64,000 nt of DNA from JAGWBD01 sp965197455 (GTDB lineage: Bacteria > Chloroflexota > Anaerolineae > Aggregatilineales > Phototrophicaceae), in NCBI GenBank assembly GCA_965197455.1, contig OZ240208.1, positions 1,612,001 through 1,676,000 on the forward strand, read 5' to 3'. How positions within the stretch are numbered: position 1 is the stretch's first letter; each line of letters opens with the position of its first letter. This document shows, piece by piece, positions 1 through 9,276 of this stretch. Under the pieces are notes generated by a model. The model was not told the DNA's origin. It saw nothing but the letters and a program-made list of their open reading frames with translations, and searched no databases. The position numbers were made by a program, and so were the translations under genes.

Positions 1-2
1 GC

Positions 3-1217
3 CAGCACGTCCCTGTCAGCGCGGAATGTGATGGCGACCGCGTCCGCGCCGTGACCCTGCGCAGCCTGGTCAGCGGCGATGAGACCAGCATCAGCGCGGA
101 CTGGATTCTCGATGCCACCGAACTGGGCGACCTGCTGGAACTGGCCAACGTGGAGCACGTCATCGGCGCCGAGAGCCAGGCGCAGACCGGCGAGCTGCAC
201 GCCCTGCCCGGCGCGCCCGATCCGCTCGACCAGCAGGCCATCACCTGGTGCTTTGCGGTGGACTGGCTGCCGGGCGAAAACCATGTCATCGAACGTCCGG
301 TGGACTACGACTTCTGGCGCGGCTATCAGGCGGACTTCTGGCCCGGGCCGCAGCTGGGCTGGCTGGATGTCCACCCCATCACGCTGGCGGCGCGTTACCG
401 CGCCATCTTCGATTCAGAAGACAAGCAGAATCGTCAGGGTCGCCCCAATGACTTCTGGCACTATCGCCGCATCCTCTGCAAGGACTACTATCCGGACGGG
501 CGTTTCCCCAGCGACATCACGCTCGTCAACTGGCCACAGATTGATTACTGGCTGGGGCCGCTGCTCGGCGTCCCGCAGGCCCAGGTGCAGGAGAACCTGC
601 GCGCCTGCCGTCAGCTCAGCTTCGCCTTCCTCTACTGGATGCAGACCGAGGCGCCGCGCCACGACGGAGGCCAGGGCTATCCCGGACTGCGCCTGCGCCG
701 CGACGTCACTGGCACTGAAGACGGCCTGGCAAAGTATGTGTACGTGCGCGAGTCGCGCCGTATCCACGCCGGGCTCACCGTGCGTGAACAGGACGTTGGA
801 GTGGAGCAGCGTGAGGGACTGCGCGGCTCGGAACGCTTTGCAGACTCAGTCGGAACCGGCAGCTACCGCATCGACCTGCACCCGAGTACCTTGCCGCGCA
901 CTTACGTCGACATCAGCTGCTACCCCTTCCAGATTCCGCTGGGCGCGCTCATTCCGCAGCGCGTGGAGAACCTGCTGCCGGCCTGCAAGAACCTCGGCGT
1001 GACACACATCACCAACGGCTGTTACCGCCTGCACCCGGTGGAGTGGAACATCGGCGAGGCCGCCGGTGCCCTGGCCGCCTGGTGCCATGCGAAGAAGCTG
1101 CAGCCGAAGCAGGTCCGCAATGACGCGGCGCTACTGGACGACTTTCAGACGATGTTGCGCAATAAAATGGGCTTCGTGCTGGAGTGGCCGGAGTATGCGC
1201 GCATTGCGCCGCGCTAG
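3..1217 (+). CDS. FAD-dependent oxidoreductase, C-terminal part (truncated by window edge)
   Basis: The reading frame is open to the left edge, so the first codon and the N-terminal Rossmann GxGxxG segment are missing; about 404 residues are visible. The segments DATELGDLLELA, ADFWPGPQLGW and the C-terminal ACKNLGVTHITNG ... HPVEWNIGEAAGALA follow the pattern of the FAD_oxidored family (PF12831-like). In those proteins this C-terminal stretch closes over the flavin: the 'N-IGEAAG' segment contacts FAD. The substrate cannot be told from sequence. The gene precedes a secreted protein and a block of sulfatase and sugar-acid genes on the same strand, so a role in carbohydrate or organosulfur oxidation is possible but is inference only. 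Confidence 0.75.
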   Translation, partial: QHVPVSAECDGDRVRAVTLRSLVSGDETSISADWILDATELGDLLELANVEHVIGAESQAQTGELHALPGAPDPLDQQAITWCFAVDWLPGENHVIERPVDYDFWRGYQADFWPGPQLGWLDVHPITLAARYRAIFDSEDKQNRQGRPNDFWHYRRILCKDYYPDGRFPSDITLVNWPQIDYWLGPLLGVPQAQVQENLRACRQLSFAFLYWMQTEAPRHDGGQGYPGLRLRRDVTGTEDGLAKYVYVRESRRIHAGLTVREQDVGVEQREGLRGSERFADSVGTGSYRIDLHPSTLPRTYVDISCYPFQIPLGALIPQRVENLLPACKNLGVTHITNGCYRLHPVEWNIGEAAGALAAWCHAKKLQPKQVRNDAALLDDFQTMLRNKMGFVLEWPEYARIAPR

Positions 1218-1278
1218 TAGCGCCAGGCGGCTTGCATAATCCGATCTTCAATTCACGTTGCATTTTAGACTATGCGAC

Positions 1279-1284
1279 TATACA
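1279..1284 (+). promoter_or_regulatory. -10-like element of secreted protein gene
   Basis: TATACA lies 29 nt before the ATG at 1314. The same spacing recurs for many genes in the window and supports the 1314 start over the in-frame codon at 1272. Confidence 0.4.
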
Positions 1285-1313
1285 TTCACGCGGGAATGGA
1301 TAAGGAGTGTGCC

Positions 1314-2438
1314 ATGAAACGGCTTCCGGTCATCGGTTTCCTGTTGTTCGCACTGTTGTCGCCCGTTGGCGCACAGTACGTAGCCGAGCCGCCGGATCTC
1401 CGTTTCCACGTCAATGAAAGCCTCACCCAGGCGATCGTCTCCTGGGGCGCAGTGCCTGGCGTGACCAACTACCTGTATGACATCAGGCCTGCGCCCCGCT
1501 GTGATACAGGACCCGCGCTGGTTCCTGCTGCCGGGGACCTGTGGTCTATGATTGGCTCGTTCAACCCGACGATCCCCTACACTGTCACGGTAACTTCAAT
1601 AGTGGACAATGTGGCTCACGGTTCTTCCACGATCACCTACACGCCGCCACAGACGCTGCCCAACATCATGATCCCGGATTTCCGCGCCCCGCTTTCCCTG
1701 TCCTGGGGCGAAACGGCCTTGATGTTGTACGACGGCCGTATTCGCCCACGCAGTTACCTGGCTGACCGGGAAAATACCGATGGCGCAGTGTCTCCGTCAC
1801 GGGATACTGCCACCCTGGCCCTGGCAGAGTTTGCCGGCTACCGGCGTCAACCGGTTGCCCTTGACCCACGTCTCAGCTTCGGAGCCATATTGCCCTACAG
1901 CAAGGGCCTGCTGGATAACAGCGCCGTCCCGGCCTACGGGCCCGCGCCCAGCACAGATGCCAGGGCAGGAATTGACAAGCTCTGGGGCTGCGCCAGTGGC
2001 GGTGGTTCACCGCAGCCTGCCACCGAAACCACGACCACGACCACCACCACCACGTCCACCGGTACCACGACCTCCTCTGTCAGCTTCACCGGGACAGTCG
2101 GCGATCAGGCGACAGACCTCGGCGGCCTGGGCCGTATCTTCCGGGGCAGTGACAGCTCCGGCCCGGCGCTGGTGGTCTACAGCTTCATCTCGTCTACGGA
2201 AGGTGTGCTGGCGTTCTGGGTGACGCAGCAGGAAGTCGATGCTGCCGGGACGGGATGTGTCAAGAAAAGTGCGGATAACCGTATCGCCGCCCGTCGGCAG
2301 GACAATGGCAATGTCGTCATCGCCATGGGACCGGACGGGGAGAACAAGACCTTCCACGCGATTTTCAACAGCAGCGTAAGTGGTGGCGTCGGCGGCATCT
2401 CGACCACCTATGACGGTGCGCCCGGCGCAACCTGCTAG
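1314..2438 (+). CDS. Secreted protein with Thr-rich linker and C-terminal domain shared with 56420-57682
   Basis: ATG at 1314 is preceded by TAAGGAG at good spacing; an upstream in-frame start at 1272 would place the -10-like element inside the gene. The 374-residue product starts with a signal peptide (MKRLPVIGFLLFALLSPVGA, cleavage probably before QY). A fibronectin-III-like N-terminal segment follows (TVTVTSIVDN), then a linker with a long Thr run near residue 245 and a last domain of about 110 residues. That last domain contains VVYSF, VTQQEVDA, ADNRI, MGPDGENK and ISTTYDGAPG, and the same landmarks in the same order occur in the secreted protein at 56420-57682. No catalytic motif is seen; a surface-binding or adhesive role is a guess. 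Confidence 0.7.
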   Translation: MKRLPVIGFLLFALLSPVGAQYVAEPPDLRFHVNESLTQAIVSWGAVPGVTNYLYDIRPAPRCDTGPALVPAAGDLWSMIGSFNPTIPYTVTVTSIVDNVAHGSSTITYTPPQTLPNIMIPDFRAPLSLSWGETALMLYDGRIRPRSYLADRENTDGAVSPSRDTATLALAEFAGYRRQPVALDPRLSFGAILPYSKGLLDNSAVPAYGPAPSTDARAGIDKLWGCASGGGSPQPATETTTTTTTTTSTGTTTSSVSFTGTVGDQATDLGGLGRIFRGSDSSGPALVVYSFISSTEGVLAFWVTQQEVDAAGTGCVKKSADNRIAARRQDNGNVVIAMGPDGENKTFHAIFNSSVSGGVGGISTTYDGAPGATC

Positions 2439-2608
2439 CCCCGGCTGCCTGCAGCCACCGGAACATACACACCGCCACGGCGCAGGCCGCGGCGGTTGTG
2501 CTTTCCGATCGCCCACATTCCGCCGCAGTCACGCCACCCTCGCGCTGGCACCAGACTTGGCGCACGGGTACCATCGCTGCGCGACCTCGACCAGCTACCG
2601 GAGAAGCG

Positions 2609-3379
2609 ATGGCCCTGCCCGACCTGTTTCGCCTGGATGGCAAGACCGCCCTGGTTACCGGCTGCCGGCGCGGCATCGGCAAGGCCATCACGCTGGCGTT
2701 GGCTGAAGCCGGCGCGGACATCATCGGCGTCAGCCAGAACATGGAGGCGGACGGCGGCGCGGTCGGCGCCGAGGTACGCGACCTGGGGCGCAGCTTCCAC
2801 GCGCGGGCCTGTGACGTGGGTCAGCGCGACAGGCTTTACGCGCTCGTTCATGGCGTGCATGAGGCGGCAATCCAGGTGGACATCCTCGTCAACAATGCCG
2901 GCGTCGTCCCGCGCGCGGACGCGGTCGACTTCCCCGACGAGCTCTGGGACAAGGTGCTCGAGGTCAACCTGAACGCGCAGTTCATTCTCGCCCGTGAATT
3001 CGGGCGCGGGATGCTGGCGCGCGGCAGTGGCAAAATCATTTTCACTGCCTCGCTGATGAGCTTTCAGGGGGGAATCCGCGTGCCCGGTTACGCAGCGAGC
3101 AAGGGCGCCATCGCCCGCCTGACCCAGGCGCTGAGCAATGAATGGGCCGGCCAGGGCGTGCAGGTCAACGCCATCGCGCCTGGCTACGTCGACACCGAAC
3201 TCACCACCGACCTGCTCAATGACCAGGCGCGCTATCAGGCCATTCTCGAGCGTATTCCTGCCGGCCGCTGGGCCCGGCCAGACGACTTTCGCGGCGCGGC
3301 GCTCTTTCTGGCGTCGGCTGCCTCGGACTATGTCACCGGCGAAATCCTCACCGTCGATGGCGGCTGGATGGGGCGCTAG
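2609..3379 (+). CDS. kduD: SDR dehydrogenase, KduD-like (2-dehydro-3-deoxy-D-gluconate/2-deoxy-D-gluconate dehydrogenase)
   Basis: This is a 256-residue classical short-chain dehydrogenase. The NAD(P)-binding motif TGCRRGIG is at 17-24, NNAG at 95-98 and the catalytic set at S148, Y161 and K165. SFQGGIRVPGY, NEWA, NAIAPGY, RIPAGRW and ASDYV-G...VDGGW match the well-known KduD pattern closely. KduD interconverts keto-deoxy sugar acids and their diketo forms after uronate-polymer lyase action. ATG at 2609 has GGAGAAG before it, whereas the longer frame lacks such a site. It sits 79 nt upstream of two sulfatases on the same strand, which suggests use of a sulfated, uronate-containing glycan. The exact substrate is not proven. 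Confidence 0.8.
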   Translation: MALPDLFRLDGKTALVTGCRRGIGKAITLALAEAGADIIGVSQNMEADGGAVGAEVRDLGRSFHARACDVGQRDRLYALVHGVHEAAIQVDILVNNAGVVPRADAVDFPDELWDKVLEVNLNAQFILAREFGRGMLARGSGKIIFTASLMSFQGGIRVPGYAASKGAIARLTQALSNEWAGQGVQVNAIAPGYVDTELTTDLLNDQARYQAILERIPAGRWARPDDFRGAALFLASAASDYVTGEILTVDGGWMGR

Positions 3380-3458
3380 GCGGCCACAAAACGGCCATGA
3401 TTCCGGCCATGAACGTGAAAATCCTGGCCGCCTGGCCACAACTGAAGGGGAGCGGAGC

Positions 3459-4877
3459 ATGACTCGCCAGCCCAATTTCATCTTCATCATGTCCGACGAC
3501 CACGCCGCGCATGCCATGAGTTGCTACGGCAGCCGCATTAACCGGACTCCCAATATCGACCGCATCGCCCAGGGCGGCATGCGCTTCGACAACTGCTTCT
3601 GCACCAACTCGATCTGCACGCCCAGCCGCGCCGCCATTCTCACCGGCACCTGGAATCACGTCAACGGAGTCACCACGCTCGACACGCATATGGACAACCG
3701 CCTGCCAACCTTCGTCAAATCGTTGCAGGCCCAGGGCTGGCAGACCGGCATCTTCGGCAAGTGGCACCTGGGCACCGGCCCGCAGCACTGCCCCGACGGT
3801 TTCGATGACTGGGCCGTCCTGCCAGGCCAGGGCCTGTATCACAACCCGTCCTTCATTTTCAAGGGGCCGGAGGGCGGCCAGCGCCACGTGGTGCCTGGCT
3901 ACGTCACCGATATCATCACCGATATGAGCCTGGACTGGCTCAATGGCCTCGACCGCGACCGGCCCTTCATGCTCATGTGCCACCACAAGGCGCCACATCG
4001 ACCATGGGAGCCTGACGAAAAACACGCGCATCTGTTCCTCAACGAAATGGTGCCGGAGCCCAACACGCTGCAGGACGACTACAGCGAGCGCGCCTCCGCC
4101 GCAGCCGCAGCCGAGATGCGCGTCGGCGTGCACATGCGCCATAGCGACATCAAGGCCGAAATCGCCCACGACTTGCCCGAGGCCGAGCTGCGCAGCTGGG
4201 CCTACCAACGCTACATCAAGGACTACCTGCGCGTCGTCGCCAGCATTGACGACAACGTTGGTCGCCTGCTGGACTGGCTCGATGAGCAGGGTCTGGCCGA
4301 AGACACCGTGGTGGTTTACACCTCCGACCAGGGCTTCTTCCTCGGTGACCACGGCTGGTACGACAAGCGCTTCATGTACGAGGAGTCGCTGCGCATGCCC
4401 CTGCTCATGCGTTACCCGCGGGCGGTAGCTGCCGGCAGCAGCAACAAAGACATGGTGCTCAACGTCGACTTCGCGCCCACCTTCCTCAAGCTGGCCGGCG
4501 TCGAGGGCGACGACTCTATTCAGGGCCGCAGCTTCAGTTCCCTGCTGCAGGGTCAGACGCCGGGGGACTGGCGTGAGGCGATGTACTACCGCTACTGGAT
4601 GCACAAGGCGCAGCACAACGTCTACGCCCACTACGGCATCCGCACGCTGCGCCACAAGCTCATCTATTACTACGCCGATGCGCTCGGCCAGGCCGGCAGC
4701 ATCGACGAAAGCCATGAGCCGGAATGGGAGCTTTTTGACCTGCAGCAAGATCCCGCCGAGCTGCACAACCTGTTCAACCGCCCGGAACAGGCCGCCACCA
4801 TCGCCGCGCTGAAGGACAAGTTACACTCTCTGCAGGCCGAAGTCGGTGACGCACGTTATCCACTGGACAGGGACTGA
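3459..4877 (+). CDS. Sulfatase (Cys-type, formylglycine-dependent)
   Basis: This 472-residue alkaline-phosphatase-fold sulfatase has metal-ligand aspartates in IMSDDH (13-14) and the formylglycine site C53-T-P-S-R57 followed by AAILTG. FGKWHLG and TSDQGFFLGDHGW supply the remaining active-site and metal residues. The Cys would be converted by a formylglycine-generating enzyme or a radical-SAM maturase, neither of which is in the window. ATG at 3459 is preceded by GAAGGGGAGCGGAG. There is no signal peptide, so the protein appears cytoplasmic and would act on imported mono- or oligosaccharides. The next sulfatase begins one base after the stop codon, so the two are surely cotranscribed. Confidence 0.9.
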   Translation: MTRQPNFIFIMSDDHAAHAMSCYGSRINRTPNIDRIAQGGMRFDNCFCTNSICTPSRAAILTGTWNHVNGVTTLDTHMDNRLPTFVKSLQAQGWQTGIFGKWHLGTGPQHCPDGFDDWAVLPGQGLYHNPSFIFKGPEGGQRHVVPGYVTDIITDMSLDWLNGLDRDRPFMLMCHHKAPHRPWEPDEKHAHLFLNEMVPEPNTLQDDYSERASAAAAAEMRVGVHMRHSDIKAEIAHDLPEAELRSWAYQRYIKDYLRVVASIDDNVGRLLDWLDEQGLAEDTVVVYTSDQGFFLGDHGWYDKRFMYEESLRMPLLMRYPRAVAAGSSNKDMVLNVDFAPTFLKLAGVEGDDSIQGRSFSSLLQGQTPGDWREAMYYRYWMHKAQHNVYAHYGIRTLRHKLIYYYADALGQAGSIDESHEPEWELFDLQQDPAELHNLFNRPEQAATIAALKDKLHSLQAEVGDARYPLDRD

Positions 4878-4878
4878 C

Positions 4879-6216
4879 ATGAGCCGACCCAATATTCTGC
4901 TGCTCATCGCCGACGACCATCGCCATTCCGCCATCTCTGCGCTGGGTCAGGAGCCGGTGCAAACGCCGACCTTCGACAGCCTGATGGCGCAGGGCACGAC
5001 CTTCACGCGCGCCAGCATCATGGGCGCGACCTCAGGCGCGGTCTGCCTGCCCAGCCGCGCCATGCTGCTCAGCGGCCGCGGCCTCTTCCGCACGCCCGAT
5101 CCACTCCCGGCGGACACGCCGCTGCTGCCCGAGCTGCTGTGGCAGGAAGGTTACTGCAGCTACGGCACCGGCAAATGGCACAACCACAGCGAAAGTTACG
5201 CGCGCTGCTTCAACAGCGGCGGAAAGGTCTTCCTCGGCGGCATGTCCGACCAGAATGCCGTGCCCGTTTACCCCTGGGACGCGGTGCGCACGCAGGACGA
5301 GAGTCGCCTGGAAATTAACGACACCTTCTCCACCACGCTCTTCGCCGACGAGACCGTGAGCTTCCTGCAGTCGCGCAGCCCCGACGATGACGAACCCTTC
5401 TTCGCCTGGGTGGCCTTCACCGCGCCGCACGATCCACGCACGCCGCCCGGCGACTATGCCGAACGCTACAGCGCGGACGACGTCGAGCTGCCGCCCAACT
5501 TCATGCCGACCCATCCCTTTGACCTTGGCATCAGCGAAATTCGCGACGAGTTGCTGGCCGCGCAGCCGCGCGATGAGGCCGAAGTGCGCCAGCACATCGC
5601 CGACTACTACGGCATGATCACGCACCTGGACGCCGAAATCGGGCGCATTCTGGCAGCGCTGGAGAGCGAGGGGCTGGCCGAAAACACCATCGTCATCTAC
5701 TGCGCGGACCACGGCCTGGCGGTCGGTCAGCACGGGTTGATGGGCAAGCAAAACGTCTACGAGCACAGCCTGCGCGTGCCGCTCATCCTGCGCGGCCCGG
5801 GCATCGCCGCCGGCCAGCGTTCAGACGCCCTGTGTTACCTGCACGACCTCTACCCCACCCTGCTGGAGCGCGCCGGTTGCGCCCTGCCGGAGACCAACGA
5901 AGGCTTCAGTCTGAACGCCCTGCTCGCGGGCCAGCGCACGCGCCACCGCCGTTCGCTTTTCGGCGCCTGGCAGCAGGTGGAGGGTCACCCCGGCGCCAGG
6001 CCGCACCTGCGCAGCCTGCGCGGCGAACGCTTCAAACTGATCGAGTCGCGGGTCAGCGGCGCGGCGCACACACAGCTCTTCGACCTGCAGGCCGACCCGC
6101 ATGAGATGAACAATCTGGCAGAGTTACGTGGTTATCAGCACGTGACGGAGCGTATGCGCGCGCGTCTGCGCGCCTGGCAGCACAGCGCCGGCGATCCGCT
6201 GGTCAGCGGGGACTGA
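4879..6216 (+). CDS. Sulfatase (Cys-type), second of the pair
   Basis: This 445-residue sulfatase has metal-binding ADDH near residues 11-14 and the formylglycine site C56-L-P-S-R60 with AMLLSG behind it. GTGKWHNH replaces the usual GKWHLG, and CADHGLAVGQHG carries metal ligands. The start at 4879 lies one base after the stop of the preceding sulfatase, so translation is probably coupled. The two proteins are clearly different in sequence and in the pocket motif (CTPSR against CLPSR), so they likely hydrolyse different sulfate positions. No signal peptide is visible. The gene ends convergently with the - strand sulfatase at 6239, only 22 nt away. Confidence 0.9.
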   Translation: MSRPNILLLIADDHRHSAISALGQEPVQTPTFDSLMAQGTTFTRASIMGATSGAVCLPSRAMLLSGRGLFRTPDPLPADTPLLPELLWQEGYCSYGTGKWHNHSESYARCFNSGGKVFLGGMSDQNAVPVYPWDAVRTQDESRLEINDTFSTTLFADETVSFLQSRSPDDDEPFFAWVAFTAPHDPRTPPGDYAERYSADDVELPPNFMPTHPFDLGISEIRDELLAAQPRDEAEVRQHIADYYGMITHLDAEIGRILAALESEGLAENTIVIYCADHGLAVGQHGLMGKQNVYEHSLRVPLILRGPGIAAGQRSDALCYLHDLYPTLLERAGCALPETNEGFSLNALLAGQRTRHRRSLFGAWQQVEGHPGARPHLRSLRGERFKLIESRVSGAAHTQLFDLQADPHEMNNLAELRGYQHVTERMRARLRAWQHSAGDPLVSGD

Positions 6217-6238
6217 GCGCAGGCTTGCTCACAGCGCG

Positions 6239-8035
6239 TCAGGCAGGTTCAGCCTCCAGCAGGCGGGCCTGTACGTAATACGCGCCACGTGCGTGACCAT
6301 CAGCGTCCAACAGACGCGCGCGCAAATGGGCCGCGCCGGGTTCCAGTTCAGCCGTGAAGCGCGCGCTGCGGCTGCCCGGCTCCACTTCTGTCGCCAGCTC
6401 CAGCGGCGCGCGACCATCGGCGTAGTCGATGCGCAGCGAAGCCCGCGTCAGCGGCAGGGCCACCCCGCCGGTGTACCAGAACTGAAAGCGCTCCTCAACC
6501 CATTCGCGGCGCCACTCGACGTCATCGCCCTCAATGCCGGCGTCGATGGCATGCTGCGTCTCCGGCGGCCAGCGGCGCAGCGCAAACTCATAGCGACCGC
6601 CCTGCATGATCTCCACCTCGAAGTAACCTTCGGCGTCGTGTCCGCGGCGCACGTGCCCCTGCGAAACGATGCAGTCGCAGGCTTCGTTGCGCCAGTCGTG
6701 CCCGCTGAGCAAGGTCTCTGGCGCGGTCGGCGCGCCCAGCGACATCGGGATATCGCGTTCGAACTGCTCGCTGACCAGCGCCCACCAGTGTTCGTAATCC
6801 GCGCGCATGCGGACGACGCGCCCCGGATGCTGCCTGGCGATGTCCTCGCGCTGGCCCGGGTCGCTGCTGAGGTTATAAAGCTCCTTGCCGTCGATCAGGC
6901 GCCAGCGGCCGCGCATCACTGCGCTCATGCGCCACTTGCGTGGCCGCACCAGACGCTGCGTGTCAGTGACGATGCTGCGCTCCGGCCAGTCCGCGTCGTC
7001 GTCTTCCAGCAGAGGGCGCAGACTGCGGCCGTGCACCGGCGGACCGGCTTCATCGACCACCCCGCACAGGTCCAGCAGGGTCGGCTTGATGTCAATATGC
7101 GAGCAAAGCTGATCGATATCGCGTCCGCCGCCCAGTTTAGCAGCCGGCCAGCGCAGAAATAATGGCACGCGATGGCCGCCCTCGTATTGCCAGACCTTCA
7201 TGCCGCGCATGCCGGCGTTGTAGCCCTCGACCACATGGCCATCTTCATCCACGCTGACGCCGCCGGCGCTGCCGTTGTCGGTCGCGAAAATCAGAATCGT
7301 GTCGTCCTCCAGCCCCAGCTGCGCCAGGCGCGCGCGCAGTCGGCCAAAGTTCTCGTCGATGTTGGCGATCATGCCGAAGAAGCGGGCGCGCGCCTCCAGC
7401 ACCTGCCCGCGGTAGGGGTCACTGTACTTCGTCTCTACGTTCCAGGGACTGTGCGGCGCGTTGGGCGTGATCATGCAGAAGAAGGGCGCGTCGCGCTGGC
7501 GCTCGATGAAGGCCAGCGCCTCACGAAACCAGACGTCGGTGCAGTAGCCCTCAAACTGCCGCAGTTTGCCATTGTCACGATACACGTCGTCGAAATAGTC
7601 GTTGCCCCAGTGGTCGTTGGTCTGGCTGATGCCGCCAGCGCCATGCACCACGGCCTCGTCGAAGCCACGCTCCAGCGGCGTGTAGGGCGAGACATCGCCC
7701 AGATGCCACTTGCCGAAAAGCCCGGTGCGCCAACCCGCCGCGCGCAAGGCATCCGCCAGCGTGCGTTCGTCGCGGCGCAGCAGCGAGCGGCCGCCGATGG
7801 TGTGCCAGACGCCGGTGCTGTTGGCGTAGCGCCCGGTCAGCAGGCCGGCGCGCGTGGGCGCGCAGGTGGGGCCCACGTGATAGTCGCGCAGGCGCAGGCT
7901 TTCGTCATGGAAGGCATCGATGTGGGGCGTGCGCAACACCGGGTTACCAGTGCAGCCCAGGTCGCCGTAGCCCTGGTCGTCGGTCATCACGAGCACAATG
8001 TTGGGGCGGCGTGCGTTGCTCCCGTTCACTGGCAT
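6239..8035 (-). CDS. Arylsulfatase-type sulfatase with extra C-terminal domain
   Basis: This is a 598-residue sulfatase. MTDDQGYGDLGC at its N-terminus and the site C58-A-P-T-R62 followed by AGLLTGRY are typical of the arylsulfatase A/B type. FGKWHLGD and FATDNGSAGG give further active-site residues. About 150 residues after the catalytic part (from about 450) form an added beta-rich segment with YFEVEIMQGGRYEF, as found in some polysaccharide-acting sulfatases. The start at 8035 has AAGGAAAGGAA directly before it. The gene follows the mandelate-racemase-type gene by 59 nt on the same strand, so both form a - strand operon that converges on the + strand sulfatases. There is no signal peptide. 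Confidence 0.9.
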   Translation of the reverse strand: MPVNGSNARRPNIVLVMTDDQGYGDLGCTGNPVLRTPHIDAFHDESLRLRDYHVGPTCAPTRAGLLTGRYANSTGVWHTIGGRSLLRRDERTLADALRAAGWRTGLFGKWHLGDVSPYTPLERGFDEAVVHGAGGISQTNDHWGNDYFDDVYRDNGKLRQFEGYCTDVWFREALAFIERQRDAPFFCMITPNAPHSPWNVETKYSDPYRGQVLEARARFFGMIANIDENFGRLRARLAQLGLEDDTILIFATDNGSAGGVSVDEDGHVVEGYNAGMRGMKVWQYEGGHRVPLFLRWPAAKLGGGRDIDQLCSHIDIKPTLLDLCGVVDEAGPPVHGRSLRPLLEDDDADWPERSIVTDTQRLVRPRKWRMSAVMRGRWRLIDGKELYNLSSDPGQREDIARQHPGRVVRMRADYEHWWALVSEQFERDIPMSLGAPTAPETLLSGHDWRNEACDCIVSQGHVRRGHDAEGYFEVEIMQGGRYEFALRRWPPETQHAIDAGIEGDDVEWRREWVEERFQFWYTGGVALPLTRASLRIDYADGRAPLELATEVEPGSRSARFTAELEPGAAHLRARLLDADGHARGAYYVQARLLEAEPA

Positions 8036-8094
8036 TTCCTTTCCTTCATTCAGGCTCCGGCTACGTCTGTGTATTCGTCTGCCGGGCCAGGGCA

Positions 8095-9186
8095 TCAGCG
8101 ATCCTGCTCGAATTCGGCGATCGCGTCCAAGTCCAGGCAGACGCCATGGCCGGGCGCATCGCCGGCCTGCATGATCCCTTCATGCAGCCTGGGAGGGTCG
8201 ATCATAAAGCGTTCCAGACCAAAACTGTGCACTTCCAGCAGCGAGGGGTTGGGGATGGCGGCCAGCAAATGCAGGTGCAGCTCGTGCACGCCATGCGAGG
8301 TCACCGGCAGATTGTGGGCCTGGGCCAGCTGCGCGACGCGCAGCCAGGGCGTGATGCCGCCAATGTTGGAGACGTCCGGCTCCGGAAAGTCGACCGCGTT
8401 CTCGTCCATCAGGTGCTGGAACTCGTAGATCGTGCGGAAATTCTCGCCGGCCGCCAGCGGCAGACCCCCCTCGCGCGCAATGCGCCCGTGGCCGCGGAAG
8501 TCGTCGGGGATGGTCGGCTCCTCCAGCCAGTAGATGTCCAGTTCGCGCAAGGCGCGCGCGGCGCGGATGGCCGTTTCGACTGTCCAGCGCATGTTGGCGT
8601 CGACCATCAGCGGCAGGTCTGGGCCGATGAGATCGCGCACCGCGCGCGCACGTTCGACGTCCTCGCGCAAATGCTCGCGCCCAACCTTGATCTTGATGGC
8701 GCGGAAACCGGCGTCAAGGTTGGCCTGGGTCTGCTGCAGCAACTCCTCCAGCGAGAGCTGCAGGTCGATGCCGCCGGCATAGGCGCGCGCCGCCCCGCTG
8801 TAGCCGCCCAGCAGACGCCAGAGCGGTTCGCCCTCGCGCTTGCCGCGCAGGTCCCACAGGGCGATGTCCACTGCCGCCATGGCGAAGGACACCAGTCCAC
8901 CGCGCCCGATGTAGTGCAGCTGCCACCACATGCGCTGCCAGAGCTGCTCTATGCGCCGCGGATCAGCGCCCATGATGAGCGGCCAGATGGCACGGTCGAT
9001 GAGCGCCCGCAGGGCGGCGCCACCTTCACCGATGGTGTAGCTGTAGCCAAGGCCAGTGCGTCCCTCGTTGTCGCGCAGGGTGACCGCAACCAGCTCAAAG
9101 TGCGTCATCTGGCCGTGCGTCGCGTCGCTCATGGGGTGGCTGAGGGGGATACGATACAGACGGGTCTGGTGATCGACGAGACGCAT
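8095..9186 (-). CDS. Enolase-superfamily enzyme, mandelate racemase subgroup
   Basis: This 363-residue protein carries the full catalytic set of the mandelate racemase subgroup: K165-I-K167, metal ligands D196, E222 and E248, and the D271/H298 dyad (PEPDVSN, TSHGVHE). Members dehydrate or racemise acid sugars such as galactarate, talarate, mannonate or fuconate. The substrate here is undetermined. ATG at 9186 follows GGAGGAG. The gene leads an operon with the sulfatase at 6239-8035, consistent with conversion of a desulfated sugar acid. A 7-bp inverted repeat about 90-115 nt upstream (9277-9301) may be its operator. Confidence 0.88.
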   Translation of the reverse strand: MRLVDHQTRLYRIPLSHPMSDATHGQMTHFELVAVTLRDNEGRTGLGYSYTIGEGGAALRALIDRAIWPLIMGADPRRIEQLWQRMWWQLHYIGRGGLVSFAMAAVDIALWDLRGKREGEPLWRLLGGYSGAARAYAGGIDLQLSLEELLQQTQANLDAGFRAIKIKVGREHLREDVERARAVRDLIGPDLPLMVDANMRWTVETAIRAARALRELDIYWLEEPTIPDDFRGHGRIAREGGLPLAAGENFRTIYEFQHLMDENAVDFPEPDVSNIGGITPWLRVAQLAQAHNLPVTSHGVHELHLHLLAAIPNPSLLEVHSFGLERFMIDPPRLHEGIMQAGDAPGHGVCLDLDAIAEFEQDR

Positions 9187-9276
9187 ACAGGCTCCTCCAG
9201 GCGGCAGTACCAGCGCAAAGAGCGTAGCCAGGCGGGGAATCAACGTCAAATGCTGCTGCACACTCTCCGCACAGAT

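Noticed and set aside
2020..2075. Threonine-codon run as a microsatellite or CRISPR-like repeat
   Set aside because: It is an in-frame ACC/ACG/ACA linker within the secreted protein, with no spacer structure.
3348..4766. Long - strand open frame opposite the first sulfatase
   Set aside because: Shadow frame created by GC-rich codon bias. The + strand has the full sulfatase motif set, and the antisense translation shows no family pattern.
6217..6238. Terminator between the convergent sulfatases
   Set aside because: Only 22 nt lie between the stops and no convincing hairpin with a T tract is visible.
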